A stretch of 64,000 bases of DNA from Erigeron canadensis (Eukaryota; Streptophyta; Magnoliopsida; Asterales; Asteraceae), in the NCBI RefSeq assembly GCF_010389155.1, contig NC_057769.1:10292735-10356734 (forward strand). Direction: 5' to 3'. Each line of letters starts with the position of its first letter. Within the stretch, counting starts at the first letter, position 1. Below the pieces are notes generated by a model. That model did no database searches, was not told the DNA's origin, and saw nothing but the letters and a program-made list of their open reading frames with translations. A program made the translations under genes and the position numbers. This document shows, in pieces, positions 58,387 through 64,000 of the stretch.

Positions 58387-60059
58387 TCAATCTGAATCGT
58401 CGTCGTCGTCATCTTCATCCTCATCTTCTACATCGTCGTCTTCTTCTTCCCCGTCTTCATCAGAATCTTCATTATCATCTTTACTGTCACTATTACATCC
58501 ACCCTTCTTCTTTGCCTTAATTTTCTTTTTCTTTCGATCCTTGTCAACCTCGTAAAGAATCACCATGAGTGCGACAACAAGCGCGTAATCAACGTTTGGA
58601 GACACTAATATCCCAAATGTGTCCTTATCCGAATCCATACATGTGTCAATATGATTATCTTGCATCTGCATTTTACAACGCCTAACAAGGTATTATTAAT
58701 AAGTTCAAGATTGCAAACTATACCTTCAAAGTACATCAATTTCATGTCATTCTATCTTTTTTTAAAGAGCCAAATGTTATTAGTTGTTAAACGCTAATAT
58801 CTGGATTTGAACTCAAGACCTCCAAAGGGGTGATAGTTAAGTTACCTGGGCAAGCAGAGTAGAACCATCATATGAATAGATTGTGCAAGATCTTTTCTTC
58901 CAATCTCCAGTGACTTTATAATCGCCAACATTTTCCTCTTTGTTGTCAGATAGAAATACATTTAGCTCGGTACCTCGTTGAATCAACGTAGTCTTTTTTG
59001 TACTAAATATCAAATCTTTTGCGCTTGTACTATCTCCCCTAAAAGCTTGCCACCTTCTATGAATACTCCGGCGCTAAACAAAGGCAAACCATACTTATCA
59101 TTATTTCCCAATGCAAATTTCATGCTAATTAAGCATTAACATCAATCAATCGAATAAATATATTCTTAGAAAATGGAGATACAATGGATGTTGGTATGAA
59201 ATAGAAGGGGTAACTAACCTTAAAAAATATGTGGTTACGGACGGAACTGTGTATGGACAGGGAGGGTCTGCCCATAGTTTGTTTATATATATATATATAT
59301 ATAGATGGGAATATAACATTGTCGGGTATCTAAGTTTAGGTGTGGAATATTCACATATTATTTTTTAATTCATAAAAATCATGGGGCTCATGCATTTATT
59401 CATTAAACAATATATAATAAAATATTAGTATGTGAAGGGTTCCACACCTAAGCTTGGGTGTCGAACAACCTTATATTCCCTTTTCTATATATATATATAT
59501 AACATGAATGTTTATATGGATACAAAAGATTGTTAGCTACATATATCGATTAAACTTGGCTCCCTAAACAAATTGGTGAAGTTTCGCCTCGACAAACAAT
59601 TCTTATGTTACAATGTGTATCAAAATTGTATATGTGCAAAATTTGAAAGTTATATGTTATAATTTAACTTTCTGACCTAATGTAAACGCATCCATATGTA
59701 ATAATCTAATCTAATCTAATCTAATGATTGTTAATAACTCAAAATCTTCAACATTTCTTCAGGAATTGTTGTACGAAGAAATTAAAATGAAGAGAGAAGA
59801 GGACCAATAAAGTATTGAACAAACACATATAGAGAATCATATAAACCTTTTTTTGGAATGTTAGAATCGGGATTTCTGATGAGTCAAGCAAGATATGCCG
59901 ATCACGAATGCTATAACTTTTGTCTTTAATTATAAAAATAACATTCCCGTTTACATCTAGAACACAACTTAGATTCCCATCAGCCACCGTTAACATGTTT
60001 CTGACGATGGCTAGCTCCACCTGGAAAGGTGAAAAAAACCGTGGGTCCACCACCATCAT
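58387..60059 (-). CDS. LURP-one-related (LOR/Tubby-like fold) protein with charged tail
   Basis: Three exons (60059-59847, 59073-58846, 58665-58387) join in phase 0 to 239 residues. Residues 3-19 (VVDPRFFSPFQVELAIV) and 33-71 (VLDVNGNVIFIIKDK, SIRDRHILLDS) are the N-terminal strands of the LOR fold. RRSIHRRWQAFRGDST at 72-87 is the central signature. NVDYALVVALMVILYEVD at 171-188 is the C-terminal hydrophobic helix. Family members normally stop shortly after this helix. Here a lysine-rich segment (189-201) and an Asp/Glu-rich tail (about 206-239) follow. LURP1 is known in defence against oomycetes, but most family members have no assigned role. Splices are AAG|GTTTAT, TTTAG|CGCCGG, CAG|GTAACT and TGCAG|ATGCAA. 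The start is the first of two adjacent ATGs. Confidence 0.88.
59307..59480. mobile_element. MITE in intron 1 of the LURP-one-related gene
   Basis: Inverted ends GGGAATATAACATTGTCG and, reverse-complemented, GGGAATATAAGGTTGTTCG continue inward to a shared TTTAGGTGTGGAA/CTTAGGTGTGGAA block. TA-rich microsatellites lie on both sides, hiding any target duplication. It is 174 bp and resembles the segment at 11866-12012. Confidence 0.65.
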
Positions 60060-62279
60060 CGTTGTTGATTGTATGCGAACGATAGTGAAGCATGAACCCG
60101 GGTCGTGTAAGGTGACAAATTGGTGTGGGTGCTGCTAATTATAACGTAAAGGTTCATTAGAAGTGGTGGAATTCCTTGATCTACTTTTCTCTATTTTTTG
60201 TTTATATGTTTGTATATATGTATGTGTTATATGTCTCAATTGGCTAATTCTATTTCGATAAATGGCTAGCTATGTAATGAGCGTCCACGCATAAATGCTA
60301 AGTAGTCATCTTCCCGTAAAAAGCTCTCAATGAAACATTAATTTAAGAGATTTTAATTTCTATATATATTTTTAAGTGATGAGAATTTAGTTTTCAACAA
60401 AATAAGAATTCGTTAAAAAGCTATAGATATTACAATGCACAAAAATCAAACCTTAAAATAGATAATGTCAAAAACAACAAAATCCAATCCCATCCTATAA
60501 TTGAAGCAAGACACCGAAAATGTATAGGACACTACACCACATATTAAGGACATCATGTTTGGATTTTCAGAATCTACATCAAAATGTAGAATTTTTACTG
60601 TGATGTTCGGTTAAATATATAATGTGACTACAAAAGTTTTGGGTATATAAGACGAAAATCCCTGCAAAAGGCCCACAACGGGACAAAAAAGTAATACTTT
60701 TTGACTTTCTTGACTGTGAATTTTTGGGATGTTATGTCTTTAAAAAAGGCTTTTCTTTCTTTTTATGAAGACATTTTCCCTCCAATGCAAATAATTCAAC
60801 CTTTACGAGTCGATGCTTAATTGCTTATTACCGCAAAAGGATTTTCTGTCTTTTTCTTCTTTTCTTTTTTTTTTTTTTTAAATTTTTTGTATTTTCCTTC
60901 CAAGACAAAAAATTACCGCTATGATTTATGGGACGATTTTTTCTTTTTTGATTTTTCACTTCCCCCTTCTTTTTTTTAAAAAAAAAATATAAAGATAAAC
61001 GTTTTAGTAGATCAAGAGGTGGCTTTGGGGCCCAAAAAACATATTTGACCCAAGGATTTGCTACAATGCACCTTTCGGGACAACATGTCACCGGAAAAAG
61101 TCTTTCAAGACAAGACACGCTTTCTCCATTTTTCGGAGTTTTTTTCTTTTTTTATGGTGAATTTTGCTTGAGAATTTGTGTCGTGATTTGACAGCGGCAG
61201 ACTTTTTTTATTAATTGGCAAGGAAATGCACCGAGTTTTTACAATGATATTCAGTTACAACTTAGAAGACGTACGCTTTTACGGTGAGATACATAATGCA
61301 CTACTTTTGATGGATATCGATCCTAGCCTCGATCTACTCGTTAATTAGAACGTACGTTGCGTTGAATAGAGACACAAAATAGTTTCAAGTTGTCCCACAC
61401 TTATCCTTAAATCTATAACCGGCCTTTTGTCAAATTGTAAACCACCCATGACTCATGCATCGATCAAACAACTAGACTATATATTGTTTGATTTCCACAT
61501 ATATAGTAAGCTTTATAAAACAAATATGGTTAAATTACTAATACTTGGTCAGTTTGGATCGAATTAATTAATTAAGATTATTCTGCTTTTATGATTCATT
61601 CATTTGAGTTACTACCTAGCAATGGTTGATTACTACTGATCAAATTCATATTGTGATTTAACTAAGCAGGGTTGGATTAGTGAGAAAAATCAAAGTCAAG
61701 GATCGATCACCACTGGCTGCAAAAATGTCAAATTAAACTCTTTTTGAAAACTGTCTCTCTACATTTGTATCTAGGATTTAAGAATAAGACTGTCTAATTA
61801 ATTTCTCGTCACTCATACGAGTCATACCTAATAGAAGATTGGCCGGGGATTATGGGCGCCTCTGATAATTGCGTCGTTGTGTCTGGGCATATTTTTTTAT
61901 ACATCCCCAAAATGAGAGCTCCAACTCGTGAACTTAGCCGATACAAAGCTATATGATAGTTCACAGTGCTCATTCTATTGATACTGGGAAATGCCAGGTT
62001 TTATATATTACGAGTATTATTACTGTCCTTGAACTACATGAGTTGCTTGAACTAATTATACATAGTCCGGCGCGAAAACTTTCAAACAAAACAAAGAGGT
62101 AAAAGAGATAAGCTTCATCAAATGAATAAATAAATACAGTTGATAATGTTCCATGTACAATAATAAAACAATGGGCCATTTCAAAGATTATCAAGCAAAA
62201 CAAAACAACGTACAATAATCACATGGATTCCCATAATAAACATTTCACTTTCCCTTGTGCTATGTCTCCTAAAATAAAA
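60060..62279. other. Promoter side of the LURP-one-related gene and intergenic DNA
   Basis: No further gene is supported. Pyrimidine runs lie at 60860-60882 and 60960-60990. Short frames here are low-complexity. The last 100-200 bp probably contain the 3' untranslated region of the minus-strand gene ending at 62280. Confidence 0.4.
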
Positions 62280-63227
62280 TCAAACTGAGCTGTATGGATT
62301 ATGATGCCTATTCATCAAAATGTAAGATGCACATGCATGCTGACTTGTCATGCCTAACACATCATCCACCATCTGATCATCCCATCCATTCCTCATCTCT
62401 TTGTTCAACCGTCGGATCATCTCCCCATCACCACCACTATTTGGTGGCATTCTATGATCAAAATGGCTCAAAAACCCTGCCACCTTTCTTCTATCCTCAT
62501 CTTTCCAACATATCTCATTCTTTTCGGCTGATATGATATTGCCACCACCAAATTTGTGTAATTCACTTGTCCTATATCCCGCTAAGCTCGTTATGTACTC
62601 AACGATCCCGTTCAAAAGCACGAGCGGAGCCCCCCCTTTGCCGTCCCATAACCATACCCGAGCCATGCCTTGTAAAACTGCCATCACAACGAGTTCATCG
62701 TTGTTTGATCGAGTTTCTTCCAATAAAGATGGATTTAAATTGATTATATATTCATGGGGTTTTTGAGAATGTTGATCAACGGACACAAAATCATGGAAAT
62801 TTGTAGGGGCGGCAAGTCTAAGCGTGACACTATTGATTTGTTTTTTGAAGTGTTTTTGCGAGTCTTGATTATTATTATTATAAGCAGGGTAGAGAAGATT
62901 TTCAACAAATGTACTTGTGTTGACAACTATTCGGGTTGCTTTATCATTTGATTCATAGAGTAACGAAAAGCGTTTTCTTGCTAATGAGAACTTACTTGCA
63001 TCGTTCACAATCGTGATTGAGAACCCTTTTGAGGCTTCATAATTTGCCCAAATGGAAATTATGCCTATACAGGATATCAAAATTAAACGAAAAATGATGC
63101 TAGAAGCGTTCGATTTATTAGTGCTACAGGTTACTGAGTTTGGTGGCAATGAGGAAATCATAGAAGAGCTTTTGGTGGTGGTGGTGGTGGTAGTTAAAAG
63201 AGATTGTTGGAGGAGATAGGGTTCCAT
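62280..63227 (-). CDS. Plant basic secretory protein family member, HExxH lost
   Basis: One exon encodes 315 residues. A Ser/Thr-rich N-terminus (about 1-43, with TTTTTTT at 12-18) precedes a hydrophobic segment at about 44-61 that could be a signal anchor. The family domain follows. ARVWLWDGKGGAP (189-201), LLNGIVEYITSLAGY (204-218) and the C-terminal FLSHFDHRMP ... LNKEMRNGWDD region match the plant basic secretory protein (BSP) fold. BSP proteins are related to zinc metalloproteases and usually carry HExxH just before the VWQW block. Here that position reads QGMAR (186-190), so metal-dependent catalysis is unlikely. The form resembles the Arabidopsis At2g42900-type subgroup. The role is unknown, perhaps defence-related as for other BSPs. 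Confidence 0.85.
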   Translation of the reverse strand: MEPYLLQQSLLTTTTTTTKSSSMISSLPPNSVTCSTNKSNASSIIFRLILISCIGIISIWANYEASKGFSITIVNDASKFSLARKRFSLLYESNDKATRIVVNTSTFVENLLYPAYNNNNQDSQKHFKKQINSVTLRLAAPTNFHDFVSVDQHSQKPHEYIINLNPSLLEETRSNNDELVVMAVLQGMARVWLWDGKGGAPLVLLNGIVEYITSLAGYRTSELHKFGGGNIISAEKNEICWKDEDRRKVAGFLSHFDHRMPPNSGGDGEMIRRLNKEMRNGWDDQMVDDVLGMTSQHACASYILMNRHHNPYSSV

Positions 63228-64000
63228 TTTTTTTTTTGAAAAAGTGATGGAAGAAGTTTAGATGTTCATGCATAAATGCTCCTATATGAATGGATAAAAA
63301 TAAACCAAAATGCCAAAATTAATTTAAGTGTTTTTGGTATTGTGTGGGTGTGTTTAGCGTTTACTAACGTGGACCTCTTGGATGCCAAATCTAAATGCAC
63401 CTAACATTTTGTTTTGGAGAAATTCAAGTGCTTTAGTTTCAAGTTTTCACTTTTCAGTGTATCTGAATTTTTATTTTTATTTTCTTTTTGGCTAGAGTTC
63501 AATGTAATGTGTGGTAAGTTGGGTTTTTATTAGGTTAGGCGATTACTTTAAATCAAATTTATACAAAAAATAAATAAATTTATGTATGATTGATAGATGT
63601 ATATATAGTCTAGCTAGATTAGATATATAGATATTTGTTACGTGATGATATAAATTTATATAAATTTTCTATTTGAAAGATCGTCAAATATATTTGAATA
63701 AATAAATGTTTATAATTAAGTTTATGAATTAGCAAAAATGTAATATTTCGTTTCTTGAACACTAAAGTTGGTTCTTCAATTTAAATTTGTTGGATTATTA
63801 TGTTACTTTTTTTTCTAAAATTATTTGAATAATATGTCACCCTTTATAAACACTACAGAAATTATGTTATCTTTTTATGAGAGTAGTTAAACTTTCAATT
63901 CTCTTTTCATATTCTTACGTTTTCTATGTTAAAAAATTTAAGTATATGCAATGTATGCAAAGTGTGAAATTTTACTGTTTTTAAATCGGTCGATTAGAAA
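63228..64000. other. Promoter side of the BSP-family gene
   Basis: The stretch should include the 5' leader and promoter of the minus-strand gene starting at 63227. The remainder is AT-rich, with no gene up to the window edge. Confidence 0.4.

Noticed and set aside
60828..61118. A 96-codon minus-strand frame rich in Lys and Phe
   Set aside because: Driven by poly-purine and poly-pyrimidine runs; no family signature.
62294..62951. Plus-strand and alternative-frame ORFs
   Set aside because: Shadows of the basic-secretory-protein gene on the minus strand.

Overview
This window looks like nuclear DNA from a flowering plant, most likely a eudicot. It is AT-rich with long gene-poor stretches. Its genes have short introns with GT/GC...AG borders and belong to plant-only families: WEB coiled-coil, class III peroxidase, LURP-one-related, plant basic secretory protein and a DUF688-like protein. 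The repeats are those of plant chromosomes: hAT-, PIF/Harbinger-, CACTA- and Helitron-type elements and a tRNA-type SINE. The style suggests an asterid, perhaps Asteraceae, but I cannot fix the species or family from sequence alone.

Seven genes can be supported. From left to right they are: a two-exon WEB-family gene (2898-5392, minus); a single-exon DUF688-like gene (12314-12937, plus); three four-exon class III peroxidase genes (29531-32192 plus; 37660-39592 minus; 41293-43641 minus); a three-exon LURP-one-related gene (58387-60059, minus); and a single-exon basic-secretory-protein gene (62280-63227, minus). Two broken genes are a PIF/Harbinger transposase (16618-17880) and a small peroxidase exon-2 relic (25489-25614). 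I joined exons by hand from splice signals, reading phase and family alignment, and every joined gene keeps frame.

The peroxidases form the functional core of the window. They make a local cluster with one gene on the plus strand converging on a head-to-tail pair on the minus strand. All three have the same exon structure, the same exon 2 and 3 lengths (192 and 166 nt), a secretory signal and the full heme and disulfide residues. They therefore look like recently duplicated cell-wall/apoplastic enzymes. All three use a GC rather than GT donor at intron 1.

Most of the rest is transposon debris that can be dated by nesting. It includes several hAT-like elements with 8-bp target duplications, one nested inside another; Tourist-like elements with TAA/TTA duplications; Helitrons ending in CTAG, one apparently inserted exactly into another's 5' end; two SINE copies with perfect 16- and 20-bp target duplications; a CACTA foldback; and a four-unit higher-order tandem repeat at 35871-36670. 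I found no LTR retrotransposon coding region, tRNA or rRNA gene, or CRISPR array.
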